From: Schistocerca nitens
Lineage: Eukaryota; Arthropoda; Insecta; Orthoptera; Acrididae
Direction of reading: 5' to 3'
Assembly: GCF_023898315.1 (NCBI RefSeq)
Contig: NC_064621.1
Coordinates: 132,492,521-132,556,520, forward strand
Length of the DNA stretch: 64,000 nucleotides
The notes under the pieces were generated by a model that saw only the letters and a list, made by a program, of their open reading frames with translations, did no database searches and was not told where the DNA came from. Below are positions 31,476 through 43,476 of this stretch, in pieces. Position 1 is the first letter of the stretch. Every line of letters starts with the position of its first letter. The translations under genes were made by a program, and so were the position numbers.

Positions 31476-32318
31476 ATGCCGGCGCTCTCCGGAAACGTTG
31501 CCCAATGGGGCAACGGCCAAACTTTCCACCACCGGAAGCCAATGCAATCAAAAGCCAAAAACAAAAACAGGTCCTCTTCAGGGCCAACCCTGACGATCGT
31601 CAGCCTGAACGTCGAGGGAACCACTAAGAATAAGGAGGATGTAATATCGCAACTATGCCGATCAGAAAAGTGGGACGTACTGTGCCTGCAGGAAACGCAT
31701 AGAGATGAAACAGCAAACATTCCCAATATCAAAGGAATGCGCTTGGCAGTAGAAGCACCTCACAGAAGGTATGGGAGCGCAATATTTACCAGACCCGAGA
31801 TGCTGCTCTCTTCCACGAGTAAGACAACCACCAACAACATTGAAGTGTTAGCGATAGAGAATGGATCATTTGCAATATGCTCCGTATATAAACCCCCCGG
31901 CCAGAACTTACACACTTCAATGCCAGAAAGCTTCAACAACCAAAGGACACACTTCGTTGTGGGCGACTTTAACAGCCACAGCACCACCTGGGGCTACGAC
32001 GAGACAGACGCCAATGGGCAGCTGCTAGAACAATGGGCTGAGGCAAATAACCTCTCACTTCTCCACGACCCCAAGCTCCCCTGCTCCTTCAACAGCAAAA
32101 TTTGGAAGCGAGGTTACTATCCCGATGTTTGCTTCGTCAGCCGGAACATCTACGACACCTGCTGCAAAAGAGTATATGATGCAATCCCAAAGACACAACA
32201 TCGACCTATTGGAATCCAAGTCTACTCAACAATCAAAACAACCAAAATACCTTTCCGTAGGAGATTCAACTTTAAAAAGGCTAGGTGGTCAGAATATTCC
32301 CAAGCGCTGGATGAGTAA
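31476..32318 (+). pseudogene. Endonuclease domain of the compact element
   Basis: Frame from ATG 31476 (in frame with an upstream Met at 31374 that lies outside the element, so 31476 is preferred). Active-site blocks of an apurinic-type endonuclease: 'TIVSLNVEGTTK' (Asn), 'WDVLCLQETHRDE' (Glu), 'RYGSAIFTR', 'ICSVYKPPGQ', 'HFVVGDFNSHSTTWGYD' (Asp/Asn), 'RGYYPDVCFVS' and 'KTQHRPIGIQVYS' (the final His). It ends at an in-frame TAA (32316-32318), after which the coding sense continues one frame over from about 32359, so a frameshift plus a stop separate EN from RT. It would nick target DNA. Confidence 0.88.
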
Positions 32319-32358
32319 TTAGCCAGTCTGACCCCAACACCAAATTATTACCTTACCT

Positions 32359-34467
32359 TTGTTGAGACTTTGCGAATCTAGACAATATATTCCTAGGGGT
32401 TGCAGACAACACTATATCCCAGGGCTCTCAAATGCCTCAAAGAACATCCTGGAGAAGTATCAAGTATTTTTCGCGGAAGACCCATTCAGCGACGAAACCA
32501 TCACCTGTGGCACAGCTTTAATGTCAGCCCTCAGCGAGGCACGCGAGAAGAAGTGGATAGCAACCCTAGAAAGAATGGATATGTCCCACAGTAGCAAAAT
32601 AGCCTGGAACCTGATTAAAAAACTGGATGGTGACCCAAGGCTAAGCAAGGCCCCGGCCAACGTAACTCCAAACCAGGTGGCCAACCAACTCCTTCTAAAC
32701 GGCAAGTTCAACTCCAAACGTCAGAAAACTAAAATCACACGCCTACTGCCAACGGAAAACACCAACTTCCAGAAACCATTTAGCATGAGAGAGTTGAACA
32801 ATGGCATAAATACCATGAAGAATGGGAAAGCCGCTGGGTTTGATAATATTTGCGTGGAACAGATTAAAAACTTCGGCCTTGGCGCCAGGGACTGGATACT
32901 TGGACTTTCTAACGTGTGCCGTGAAACCTTTCAAATCCCGAAACTGTGGAGGAAGTCAAAAGTGGTGGCTCTCCTTAAACCCGGGAAGGACCCAGAGTCT
33001 CCGAAGAGCTATCGACCAATATCCCTTCTCTGCCATCTGTTTAAGCTCTATGAAAGATTGATCCTCAACAGAATAGAGAAGATCGTTGACTCGAAGCTAA
33101 TTCCACACCAAGCAGGTTTTAGACCTGGAAAGTCCTGTACCAGTCAAATTGTAGCATTGACGGAACATATCGAGGATGGGTTTGAGAATAAACTAATCAC
33201 CGGGCTGGCACTAGTCGACCTAAGTTCCGCCTATGATACAGTACATCACCGGACACTACTGCATAAAATCTACGAGACCCTGAAAGACTACCACCTAGTC
33301 AAGATAATCGAATACCTGCTCCAAAATAGACAGTCCTTCGTAATGCTTGAGGGGAAAAAGAGTCGATGGCGGAATCAGAAAAATGGGCTCGCCCAAGGGA
33401 GCGTGTTGGCGCCAATCCTATTCAACATATATACAAATGACCAACCAACTCCAGACAAAACCAAAACTTTTGTATATGCAGACGGCCTGGCAATAACAGT
33501 TCAAGTCAACAGGTTTGAAGCCATCGAGGAGAAACTAGAAACCGCCCTTTCTATAATGTCAACCTACTACAAAAAGAATTCTCTAAAACCCAATCCCTCC
33601 AAAACCCAAGTGAGTGCATTCCATCTGAACTCGAGGCAGGCAAAGTACAGGCTCAATGTTACCTGGGATGGGACATTACTAGAATACACAGATACTCCCA
33701 CCTACCTTGGCGTCGTTCTGGACAGAACATTGACATACAAATATCATTGCGAAAATACACGCAAAAAAGTAGAAGCACGAAATTCCCTAATAAGAAAGCT
33801 GCCCAACAGCAAATGGGGTGCCAAACCTACCGTGGTCAGAACTTCAGCCCAAGCTTTGTGCTTCTCAACTGCCGAATATGCCTGCCCAGTATGGTGCATA
33901 TACGCCCACGCAAAAAAGGTAGATATTAGCTTGAATGATACATGCAGGATAGTGACAGGCTGCATGAAACCTACTCCCATAGAAAATCTTTAGAGGGCCT
34001 CAGGTTTCACAAACCCTGACTCACGTAGGAAAGCCCATGAACATACCGAGAAGCTAAAACAAACCTTTGATGCTCGTCACTCAATATTTGGCCTAGAGTG
34101 TGGCCCCAGCAGACTCAAATCCAGACGCCGTTTCCTAAGTTGCTCCTTAGATGAGCCCCCCATCTACTACCCACTAAGAGAGGACCCAGCAAGCGGCGTT
34201 TCTGGTGATTGGAAAGCCTGGAGAATGCTTAACCGCAACAGAACTGGGGTGGCTCCTGTGAAATCTAATCTGATCAAATGGGGTTTGTTGGACGAAAATG
34301 ACGACAAATGCTACTGCGGCACTCGACAGGACATGGAACATCTCCTACAATGCCCAGCCTGCCCGCACAGATGCACCCGCGACGATCTATGGCTGGCTAA
34401 AGAAGAAGCATTGGACATTGCCCAATATTGGGCAAACAAATTGTTGTTTCCGGACACGAAAAAGTAA
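32359..34467 (+). pseudogene. Reverse transcriptase of the compact element, YADD mutated to YADG
   Basis: Open from 32359 to 34467 except one TAG at 33991-33993. Order: linker 'IPRGCRQHYIPGL', 'MKNGKAAGFDNICVEQI' (about residue 155), 'SYRPISLLCHLFKLYERLI' (about 217-235), 'HQAGFRPGKSC' (about 252), 'LALVDLSSAYDTVHH' (first catalytic Asp), 'GLAQGSVLAPILFNIYTND', 'FVYADGLA' (33481-33486 encodes D-G where D-D is required), and 'DTPTYLGVVLDRTL'. The C-terminal part after the nonsense codon carries a CCHC-like 'CYCGTRQDMEHLLQCPACPH' cluster. The YADG change should abolish polymerase activity, so the copy is dead in spite of good preservation. Confidence 0.9.
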
Positions 34468-34482
34468 GTAAGTTCCATCAAC

Positions 34483-35653
34483 AGACATATTGCTCTACAC
34501 AGATCGTAACTTACTCTCATCTACACACTTAAATTTTCCCCTCAAAACAAATTTTCCTTTGAGTGTTATATTTTGAAGTTATTCCAGTAATAACTTTCAC
34601 GCCCTTACATTTAAATACTCTTCAAAAATACTAAAGAACTACATGATAAATTGAAGGTACACCAATAAAACTTCCCTCAAATATTACTTGTACTACGTAC
34701 AGTTTATAAACATTACTTTTATTACAAACGAACAAAATATCACGATCTGACGCCCTTTATAAATTAAAATTACGGCAACTCTTTTCCCTACGTTTTTGCA
34801 CCAGATTAAGTGCCTCCTTACTCTTTCTCTACCATATTTTGTCTCCGTAAACATACATATTCTTTCTTCGCAAACATCGATCTTCATACTTGTAATCTCC
34901 ACATTACTAATTTTTTCCCCTTCCATAGATATAGAATTTACCTCTCTGTCAATAGCTGCTGATTTATCTTCTTTTTTTAATATAAATGCATTGATTCGTC
35001 CTTACGAAGTAACGATTTCAGTAGCTGCAACATTCCCACGCTCCACTGTGGAACTTAAAGACATCATCTTCATCTTCCTTTAACAGTAAATAACTTACAT
35101 TAGCCGATATAAAATAATCTTCTTCAGCATCACCTTCAACAACATCCTCCGGTCCCTAGTAATCTGTCCCACAAACGTCTTCCCTTACATACTCCGACAG
35201 ATTATAAAAGTTATCTTCAACTAAACTACCATCTACATCACAAAATTTTCCGCTACCGCGTTCCACATCATCGGAATTCAAATTATACTGGATCTCCGTC
35301 AGTTTAGGATTTTTGTTCAGCTCTGATTCTAAACAAATTGTTCAGCCCTACATCATCATTTAATACAGTACTACATTTCTGTACTCAGTCTCTTCTGCCG
35401 TATTTCTTCATACTGCCTCAATCTTCCACCACTCATTTAATCTCACCATCTCACATTATCTTTGGCCCGTTTACTGATTATCTTCATTTGATAACTTCCT
35501 GCCTCTTGCTAATGAACTTACTCACTACTCATCTTCTTTAACTGCTCTTAGTACTGCACCTGCCTCACAGTGGACTCCCACTTCAGGACCCTGTTCATTA
35601 TGTATAATCTCTTTCTGGTTACTGTTCTCCCACATAAGTTGTTGGGTGCTTTA
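34483..35653 (-). pseudogene. Acidic unrecognised coding-like relic, otherwise empty
   Basis: Most of this stretch holds nothing identifiable. On the minus strand from about 35335 to 35060, one frame stays open for about 80 codons apart from a single TAG ('YVREDVCGTDY*GPEDVV'), with a strongly acidic, non-repetitive composition ('NLNSDDVERGSGKFCDVDGS', 'DAEEDYFISANVSYLLL', 'KEDEDDV'). Codon-like character over this length in AT-rich DNA is suggestive of a decayed gene, exon or transposase N-terminus. I cannot name a family. A second minus frame at 34926-34693 may or may not belong to it. Confidence 0.3.
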
Positions 35654-35699
35654 CTAGTCTCTACCTTTTTTTGTCATCAGTCTACTGACTGGTTTGAAG

Positions 35700-37219
35700 C
35701 GGCCCGCCACGAAAGTCCTTTCCTGTGCCAACCTCTTCATCTCAGAGTAGCACTTGCAACCTACGTCCTCAATTATTTGCTTGACGTATTCCAATCTCTG
35801 TCTTCCTCTACAGTTTTTGCCCTCTACAGCTCCCTCTAGTACCATGGAAGTCATTCCCTCATGTCTTAGCAGATGTCCTATCATCCTGTCCCTTCTCCTT
35901 ATCAGTGTTTTCCACATATTCCTTTCCTCTCCGATTCTGCGTAGAACCTTCTCATTCCTTACCTTATCAGTCCACCTAATTTTCAACATTCCTCTATAGC
36001 ACCACATCTCAAATGCTTCGATTCTCTTCTGTTCCGGTTTTCCCACAGTCCATGTTTCACTACCATACAATGCTGTACTCCAGACGTATATCCTCAGAAA
36101 TTTCTTTCTCAAATTAAAGCCGGTATTTGATATTAGTAGACTTCTCTTGGCCAGAAATGCCTTTTTTGCCATAGCGAGTCTGCTTTTGATGTCCTACTTG
36201 CTCTGTCCGTCATTGGTTATTTTACTGCCTAGGTAGCAGAATTCCTTAACTTCATTGACTTCGTGACCATCAATCCTGATGTTAAGTTTCTCGCAGTTGT
36301 GATTTCTACTACTTCTCACTACCTTCGTCTTTCTCCGATTTACTCTCAAACCATACTGTGTACTCATTAGACTGTTCATTCCGTTCAGCAGATCATTTAA
36401 TTCTTCTTCACTTTCACTCAGGATAGCAATGTCATCAGCGAATCGTATCATTGATATCCTTTCACCTTGTATTTTAATTCCACTCCTGAACCTTTCTTTT
36501 ATTTCCATCATTGCTTCCTCGATGTACAGATTGAAGAGTAGGGGCGAAAGACTACAGCCTTGTCTTACACCCTTCTTAATACGAGCACTTCGTTCTTGAT
36601 CGTCCACTCTTATTATTCCCTCTTGGTTGTTGTACATATTGTATATGACCCGTCTCTCCCTATAACTTACCCCTACTTTTTTTCAGAATCTCGAACAGCT
36701 TGCACGATTTTATATTGTCGAACGCTTTTTCCAGGTCGACAAATCCTATGAAAGTGTCTTGATTTTTCTTTAGCCTTGCTTCCATTATTAGCCGTAACGT
36801 CAGAATTGCCTCTCTCGTCCCTTTACTTTTCCTAAATCCAATCTGATCGTCACCTAGCGCATTCTCAATTTTCTTTTCCATTCTTCTGTATATTATTCTT
36901 GTAAGCAGCTTCGATGCAGAGCTGTTAAGCTGATTGTGCGATAATTCTCGCACTTGTCAGCTCTTGCCGTCTTCGGAATTGTGTGGATGATGCTTTTCCG
37001 AAAGTCAGATGGTATGTCACCAGACCCATATATTCTACACACCAACGTGAATAGTCGTTTTGTTGCCACTTCTCCCAATGATTTTAGAAATTCTGATGGA
37101 ATGTTATCTATCCCTTCTGCCTTATTTGACCGCAGGTCCTCCAAAGCTCTTTTAAATTCCGATTCTAATACTGGATCCCCTATCTCTTCTAAATCGACTC
37201 CTGTTTCTTCTTCTATCAC
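35700..37219 (-). pseudogene. RTE-B reverse transcriptase and C-terminal domain
   Basis: Segments in order: 'LRSNKAEGIDNIPSEFLKSL' and 'IPSDFRKSIIHTIPKT' (37219-36893), 'SKLLTRIIYRRMEKKIEN', 'DDQIGFRKSKGTREAILTLR' and 'FIGFVDLEKAFDNIK' (36953-36660; first catalytic Asp), 'IKKGVRQGCSLSPLLFNLYI', 'ISMIRFADDIAILSES' (36637-36194; catalytic pair intact) and 'VKEFCYLGSKITNDG', then 'MAKKAFLAKRSLLIS' to 'ALYGSETWTVGKPEQKRIEA' and 'AFEMWCYRGMLKIRWTDKV' (36172-35654). At least three frame breaks occur, near 36900, 36650 and 36180. All catalytic motifs are still readable, unlike RTE-A. Confidence 0.88.
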
Positions 37220-37264
37220 ATCAGATAAATCTTCACCCTCATAGAGGCTTTCAATGTATTCTTT

Positions 37265-38212
37265 CTACCTATCTGCTCTCTCCTCTGCATTTAACAGTGG
37301 AATTCCCGTTGTACTCTTAATGTTCCCACCGTTGCTTTTAATGTCACCAAAGGTTGTTTTGACTTTCCTGTGTGCTGAGTCTGTCCTTCCGACAATCATA
37401 TCTTTTTCGATATCTTCACATTTTTCCTGCAGCCATTTCGTCTTAGCTTCCCTGCACTTCCTATTTATTTCATTCCTCAGCGACTTGTATTTCTGTATTC
37501 CTGATTTTCCCGGAGCATGTTTGTACTTCCTCCTTTCATCAATCAACTGAAGTATTTCTTCTGTTACCCATGGTTTCTTCGCAGCTACCTTCTTTGTACC
37601 TATGTTTTCCTTCCCAACTTCTGTGATGGCCCTTTTTAGAGATGTCCATTCCTCTTCAACTGTACTGCCTACTGCGCTATTCCTTATTGCTGTATCTATA
37701 GCGTTAGAGAACTTCAAACGTATCTCGTCATTCCTTAGTACTTCCGTATCCCACTTCTTTGCGTATCGATTCTTCCTGACTAATGTCTTGAACTTCAGCC
37801 TACTCTTCATCACTACTAGATTGTGATCTGAGCCTATATCTGCTCCTGGGTACGCCTTACAATCCAGTATCTGATTTCGGAATCCCTGTCTGACCATGAT
37901 GTAATCTAATTGAAGTCTTCCCGTGTCTCCCGGCCTTTTCCAAGTATACCTTCTCCTCTTGTGATTCTCTAACAGGGTATTCGCTATTACTAGCTGAAAC
38001 TTGTTACAGAACTCAATTAGTGTTTCTCCTCTTTCATTCCTTGTTCCAAGCCCATATTCTCCTGTAACCTTTTCTTCTACTCCTTCCCCTACAGCTGCAT
38101 TCCAGTCGCCCATGACTATTAGATTTTCGTCCCCCTTTACATACTGCATTACCCTTTCAATATCCTGATACACTTTCTCTATCTGTTCATCTTCAGCTTG
38201 CGACGTCGGCAT
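37265..38212 (-). pseudogene. RTE-B endonuclease
   Basis: An open frame of 315 codons: 'LIVMGDWNAAVGEGVE' (Asp/Asn of the active site), 'YGLGTRNERGETLIEFC', 'RRRYTWKRPGDTGRLQLDYI' and 'GSDHNLVVMKSRLKF' (SDH motif), then the linker 'KPWVTEEILQLIDERRKYK'. The N-terminal part with the Asn and Glu residues lies upstream (38213-38500) in broken frames, for example 'VPIRIDSRPTPTTIVQVYMP'-like text. The protein matches RTE-A's domain for domain. Confidence 0.85.
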
Positions 38213-38904
38213 GTATACCTGAACTATCGTTGTCGGTGTTGGTCTGCTGTCGATTCTGATTGGAACAACCCGGTCACTGAACTGTTCACAGTAACACCCT
38301 CTGCCCTACCTTCCTATTCATAACGAATCCTACACCTGTTATACCATTTTCTGCTGCTGTTGATATACCCGATACTCATCTGACCAGAAATCCTTGTCTT
38401 CCTTCCACTTCACTTCACTGACCCCTACTGTATCTAGATTGAGCCTTTGCATTTCCCTTTTCAGATTTTCTAGTTTCCCTACCACGTTCAAGCTTCTGAC
38501 ATTCTACGCCCCGACTCGTAGAACGTTATCCTTTCGTTGATTATTCAATCTTCTTCTCATGGTAACCTCCCCCTTGGCAGTCCCCTCCCGGAGATCCGAA
38601 TGGGGGACTATTCCGGAATCTTTTGCCAATGGAGAGATCATCATGACACTTCTTCAATTGCGGGCCACATGTCCTGTGGACACACATTACTTGTCTTTAA
38701 TGCAGTGGTTTCCATTGTCTTCTGCATCCTCATGTCGTTGATCATTGCTGATTCTTCCGCCTTTAGGGGTAATTTCCCACCCCGAGGACAAGAGAGTGCC
38801 CTGAACCTCTATCCGTTCCTCCACCCTCTTTGACAAGGCCGTTGGCAGAAGGAAGCTGACTTCTTATGCCGGAAGTCTTCGGCCGCCAATGCTAGTCTCT
38901 ACCT

Positions 38905-39798
38905 CAAGCGTATATTGCCTTTGCATACGCTCCCTCACAATGCTATCAGCTCATTCTATATCTACCCAAACTTTACCTAAATTAATTTGTCGCAGGACTT
39001 CAGCTTTAACAAAATCATCATTTAAAATTTTACCGGTTTTTAGTCTTATATTTCCTAACGTTTCCCCAGTGTTTCCCTAAGTTTCAATTCTAGGTTTCCT
39101 AAGCTCAAATTTTACTCCTTATTTGAATTTAATTCGGATTTTATATTTGAAATAGCTTGCAATAGCGCCTGCTGTGCTTTACTCGCTGCCAAGGTATGAA
39201 CCGCCACCTCACCGCTGTTAGCTACAGAAGGCACATACCCTGCAAGCCTTTGCGCTGTCTTCTCTCCTGAAATTCCACTCCACACCTAAATTCCCCCGCC
39301 AAATTTCAGCTGCACACTCTTATCCACACATCTGTTGCAAAAGCTTGAGTTCAGAGCCCCCACGCAAAATTGACCACTATAAATTGGATTCAAGACCTGG
39401 ATCATAAAACATAATCAGTCCTAATTAAATCTCATTTGCGGTTGCAAAAGGATCTGAATTCATATCCTGAAAGAGGAAAATTCCACTTTGGAAGTCATAA
39501 GGGACTGAATTCAAATTCAAATCAACATTCCATTTTGTGTGGTCCTTTCGCAATGCAGGCCTATAATTAGAATTGTGAATCGATATAAACATGAAGTCGA
39601 CTCGTACTTGTATACTTACATGGACAGTAGATGCTTGCAAAATAGTTACACCTGGGATATTGCAGAGTAATTATCTGAACATTGTCAAGTATTGCCAATT
39701 GTTATGCAAAACAAGTTGTAGTAAAACTGAACAATAATAATCTAATAAATAATAAAAAAAGGGCTCTATCTTAATGAATACGTGATGACGCCAAAAGG
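38905..39798. other. No recognisable gene
   Basis: About 890 bp between RTE-B and Mutator-like element B. A run of 'aaaaaaag' occurs at about 39752. No coding or terminal repeat signal. Confidence 0.4.
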
Positions 39799-40189
39799 TT
39801 TAAGGGTACACAGAGCGGCCTATGCTTATAATGTTAAATTAATCCAAACATAAGAAAATATTCTCACGAGTTATTGAGACTATATTCTTGATTCTTTTTA
39901 AAAACAGAGCGCGAGGATATGTTTTTCATTTCCACTGAAACAATCATTTTGGAGAAAGAAAGTTTGGTTTTGGAGATATTTTATTTTTTCTAATTGTTAA
40001 AAAAGTTAAACATTTTAAAAGTACAAATCCCTTACCACAAAATAATTTCACAAATCTTTAAACTTAGATCATCAGAAGCTTTTAAGGAACAACTTCTGAA
40101 AATTTGATCTTTCTACTATAAAGAGATTATGGAAAAAGTACCTTGTTGAAAAAATAAAAGTTATAGGGAATGATCAAAGTTTTTTCTTC

Positions 40190-42850
40190 AGTTCACATCC
40201 GCTCCATAGCTAGCATCATCAGAATTGTTTAATATCTTTGTCTTGATTGGTCTGTTATGCTGTCTAGCCATCTTTGAATAGATTTTTAATGCATTATCGG
40301 AAGGCCAGAGCCATTCCATGTCTAAACGCAGCGTAGCAGCTGTAGTTCGTACTCCTACACAGAGCTAATTCTTCTTCTGCAAAACTTTGCACTTTGTTAT
40401 ATTGCCGTGACTGAATGATATAACAGCATCGTAACCGCCGAAGTGAAGTATATGTAAATCCACAGACACATTTTAGGTAATCTGTTCTATATCACATGGT
40501 TTTCACACTCATTTGGATTTTGAGTCTGGCCATAAGGACGCTTCTTTAGTATACTAATACCTGCTAGGTCTCTGAATAATGGTTTTATTTCTTCCATTAG
40601 GGAAGGTGGTAAAAGATGGAGGTTACTGCATTGTTATTTAGTTATCTTTCCCCTGTTGTACTTGCATCAACTATCTTCTCCTTCTTGACAAAGACCATGT
40701 CGGGGATTCTCAGTGCTTGAAGTCGTGTGAAAAACAGAGCCAAACAGCTCTTATCATTAATTCTGCTTCTGCTGTATTCTGTCTGGTTGCTACACCACAG
40801 CATTTCTGATTATGGCCTGTAGTAGCATCTATCAGTATATGTTTCCTATCTAAAGCTTTTCCAATCGTCAGTTTCTTGCCTTTGATGCTAACCTTGAGCT
40901 GTCGAAGTCTTGATCCCATCCTTTTCTGAATGCGACCGACAAACAATATTTTGCAAATGTTCTCATCGCTCCCATAGGGCCTCAGTTCGTCAGTTTCTTT
41001 GCATGCCTATGAGTTGCCACTCGAGGTTAATTTTTGTATCCAACATGTATCATTTTACTGAGCATTGATAAATACATCTTACCGCAACAACTTGCATACC
41101 ACCACTTCAACTATAATAGTATGCTGTGCACTCATCTTTCTTTTTAAATTAATTCTTGCATTTTCAATGCTTGGAAAGTATTATCATAACAACTACTTTG
41201 CCAGTGTCCACACTTATAGCTGTTACAACACCATTCAGACATGCGTGGACTCTATTCTACCAGCTCGGAACAAAGGTTATGGACAAGTCCTTGTTATAAT
41301 TTTCAACATTAGTGTGTTCAGCAACATCTTTCATATTTTTCTGAGGTACATGTTTAACAGCTGAAGGCTATTGATGTGTTTGTCAGATTTTTATGGTGGA
41401 GGAGATATATTCAAAACAAAGGTAACATGGCACCTGCAGCCCTGGCCCAGACAGGTGGATACAATTGGACGGTAATGTATGCATATAACCACACCCTGTG
41501 GTGTGCATACCACGTGTACGCCCGCCACATGATCCACACCGGTTCAGAGCATAGTGGAGCAGAGCATAGGGGACGACGGTACTCACAGTGGGGCAGTGGG
41601 TGTTCGTTGCGAAATGTTACGTGACAAGGAAGTCGCGGAAACGGCGTGATCAGTTGTTTGATGAGAAGTTTGTGTCAAAGTGCCAGCAAAGAGTGCCATG
41701 CAACGTTTCGATCGAAAATAGCGACAGACAGGATTATTTTGAAAAATTCAACAAACATTCAGAAATCTGCCCGCAGAACAGAAAACATGGCTACAGTTCA
41801 CTATAAAATGCTTCAGAGTCCTACCAGGTCAACCCAAAGCCTGTCGCGAGAGACCAGCTTATCACTTCGACCACGCAGACGAATACTCCACCTGGATCTG
41901 CACATGTATCCCTGCAGAGCATCTGCTGTTCATGTGTTAAAATCAGCGGACGCTCACAGCGCCTCCAGTTTTGTGAGTGGCTCTTCGCTGAGAGAACAAT
42001 GGGTGGCCTGGACATAAATCTGCAGTTTATGTCTGATGAAACCTGGTTTCAACTGAGTGGTTATGTCAGCCCACCGAATCACAGGTTATGGGCTGCGGAG
42101 AAACATCATTCCATAATCAGAAGGTTGGGGTTTGGTGTGTAGTGTCTGTATACTGCATTGTAGGACCCATCTTCTTTCATCAAACGCTGACGTCAACGCG
42201 TTACATTGTCAAAATTTTGAAACCACTTGTGGCAGCAGTAACGGAGGAAGAATAGATCTACAGTCACTTCCACAGGATGGAGCAGCTGCTCATACAGCCG
42301 GCCGGACCTTGGTGGACATTCACATAATCTTCATGTCTGACAGAGTTGACAGCAGAGGTCGGTCTGGTCGCGGTCCTGGCTGGCCACCCAGATTATATGA
42401 TCTGTCAGTGTGCGATTACTTTGTGTGTGCAGCCTTCTAGTCTAAGGAGTATCGCAACAAACCTCATAGTCTCCGAGAACTGCAACAGAACATTTAGGAC
42501 GACTCTGCAGCAGTTCCAGTATTCCAGCTTCGATCCACCTCCAGCAACTTACTGACCAGTGCCCAAAACTGCCAAGAGATGAATGGTGGCCCCTTTCAAC
42601 ATAAGCTTTAGTGATGTTACTACTGTATTTATTTTCCTTCGCTGCGTTTCTTTGTACCCTGGACTTCTCTTCTCCAGGCCACATTTACATGCCCCACCCA
42701 ATAATTTACGGTATCCGCAGTAATATATGAGGAACTGAAAACAATAACACAGTGTTTACAAAAATTGCACATCAGCTCTAATTCACGAGAAAGTCCTACA
42801 TGTCTGACTGTTTTTATATTGTCTGCAGCACACATTGTTCTCCAAAACAT
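40190..42850 (-). pseudogene. Mutator-like transposase relic, interrupted
   Basis: Read right to left: 42850-42640 has 'HVGLSRELELMCNFCKHC' (the cysteine-containing N-terminal part of these transposases). After the IS630 insertion, about 41250-41150 has 'NGVVTAISVDTGKV' (region around the first catalytic Asp), and 40946-40710 has 'VGRIQKRMGSRLRQLK' and 'KKLTIGKALDRKHILID'. Finally, 40625-40470 has 'IKPLFRDLAGI', 'ILKKRPYGQTQNPNE', directly comparable with 'IKPIFRDLAAPELLKK' and 'HGKTQNPNE' of element A. Many frameshifts. This copy shows that element A lacks the central part. Confidence 0.75.
41376..42620 (+). pseudogene. IS630-type transposase relic nested in Mutator-like element
   Basis: Plus strand. 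From about 41650: 'RKIATDRII'-like text, then 'STQSLSRETSLSLRPRRRIL' and 'LHMYPCRASAVHVLKSADAH' (41646-42017, helix-turn-helix/linker region). Then 'LQFMSDETWFQLSGYVSPPN' (about 42020-42080; first catalytic Asp in MSDE), 'HRLWAAEKHH', 'QDGAAAHTAG' (about 42270-42300; second Asp) and 'WPPRLYDLSVCDYFV' (about 42380-42425; where SPDLS.CDFFLWG is expected). Frameshifts throughout. The 5' and 3' borders are estimates, since no TIRs were identified. Confidence 0.7.
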
Positions 42851-43476
42851 CGGATAAGAAAGACATATTAACTATCTCATATTCTGTAGAGCCAGCATTT
42901 AGTTTCTGGTACTGCCCTTCAATTCCCCTAGCTTTCTTTTTGAAGCTCTTTCAGATGTAGTGGTAGCAGCGTCACCAGTGTGGAGATTTGACGCTACTGG
43001 TAAGTCAAATACTGATGAAGGTGGTGAATCAGACGAATTCTGAGTACTCTTTACTTTCTAGCGCTAATGGACATGCATATATTTTCAGACTGGGTCTTCG
43101 TATGTTGAAGCGAAGAAACATCAATGACGCCAACAAATATGATTTTCACAACGAGTACATGGATTTATTCACAAAGGAAACAATACTCATGACGCAGAAT
43201 TAATTGTCAAATGTCTTGCAGTGCAGGCAATAGGAGGGGTAACTCTCTTGTAGTCAGTTATATCTCTGGCTATATAAGACATGTTCTGTGTCTCATGAAC
43301 GTGGTGCAAGACGTCATCCACTGAAATTTAAAAAATAAAAGACTTAAAACACTTCTATGCACGTCTTCCTAATATTTTATTCACACTTGAAAACGGAAGA
43401 CTCTAAATATTTCGAAAGCGCATTTTTCCAAAAATCAATTTTCTCGTCAAAAAACTCATTTCGTATAACCCTTAAA

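Larger units (their letters stand above)
31413..34470 (+). mobile_element. Compact single-ORF non-LTR retrotransposon, full length
   Basis: A perfect 12-bp TSD, 'agttccatcaac' (31401-31412 and 34471-34482), brackets a 3058-bp element. The 5' UTR is about 63 bases before ATG at 31476. Coding sequence fills the rest, and the terminal stop TAA (34465-34467) is followed by only 'gta' before the TSD. The 3' end is an 'aagtaagtaagt' simple repeat that overlaps the stop codon and the TSD. No separate gag-like ORF1 lies upstream inside the TSDs. The clade is not assigned. Confidence 0.9.
35667..38891 (-). mobile_element. RTE-clade non-LTR retrotransposon (RTE-B)
   Basis: A perfect 13-bp TSD, 'ctagtctctacct' (35654-35666 and 38892-38904), bounds 3225 bp. 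Right to left: 5' UTR (38891 to about 38500), endonuclease, RT, C-terminal domain, and a 3' end 'gactgatgacaaaaaa' (complement of 35667 onward), a short A-rich terminus unlike RTE-A's TTG repeat. It shares domain architecture with RTE-A but is a different subfamily, judged from the protein sequences. No insertion lies inside it. Confidence 0.9.
39799..43476 (-). mobile_element. Mutator-like element B, with nested IS630-type element
   Basis: The ends 'gtttaagggtacacagagcg' (39798 onward) and, in complement, 'tttaagggttatacgaaatg' (43476 backward) form short inverted repeats comparable to element A's 'ttaaggg' ends. Transposase pieces on the minus strand match Mutator-like element A's protein and extend further upstream. 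An IS630-type transposase on the plus strand sits in the middle (about 41376-42620). No clear TSD. Confidence 0.75.
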
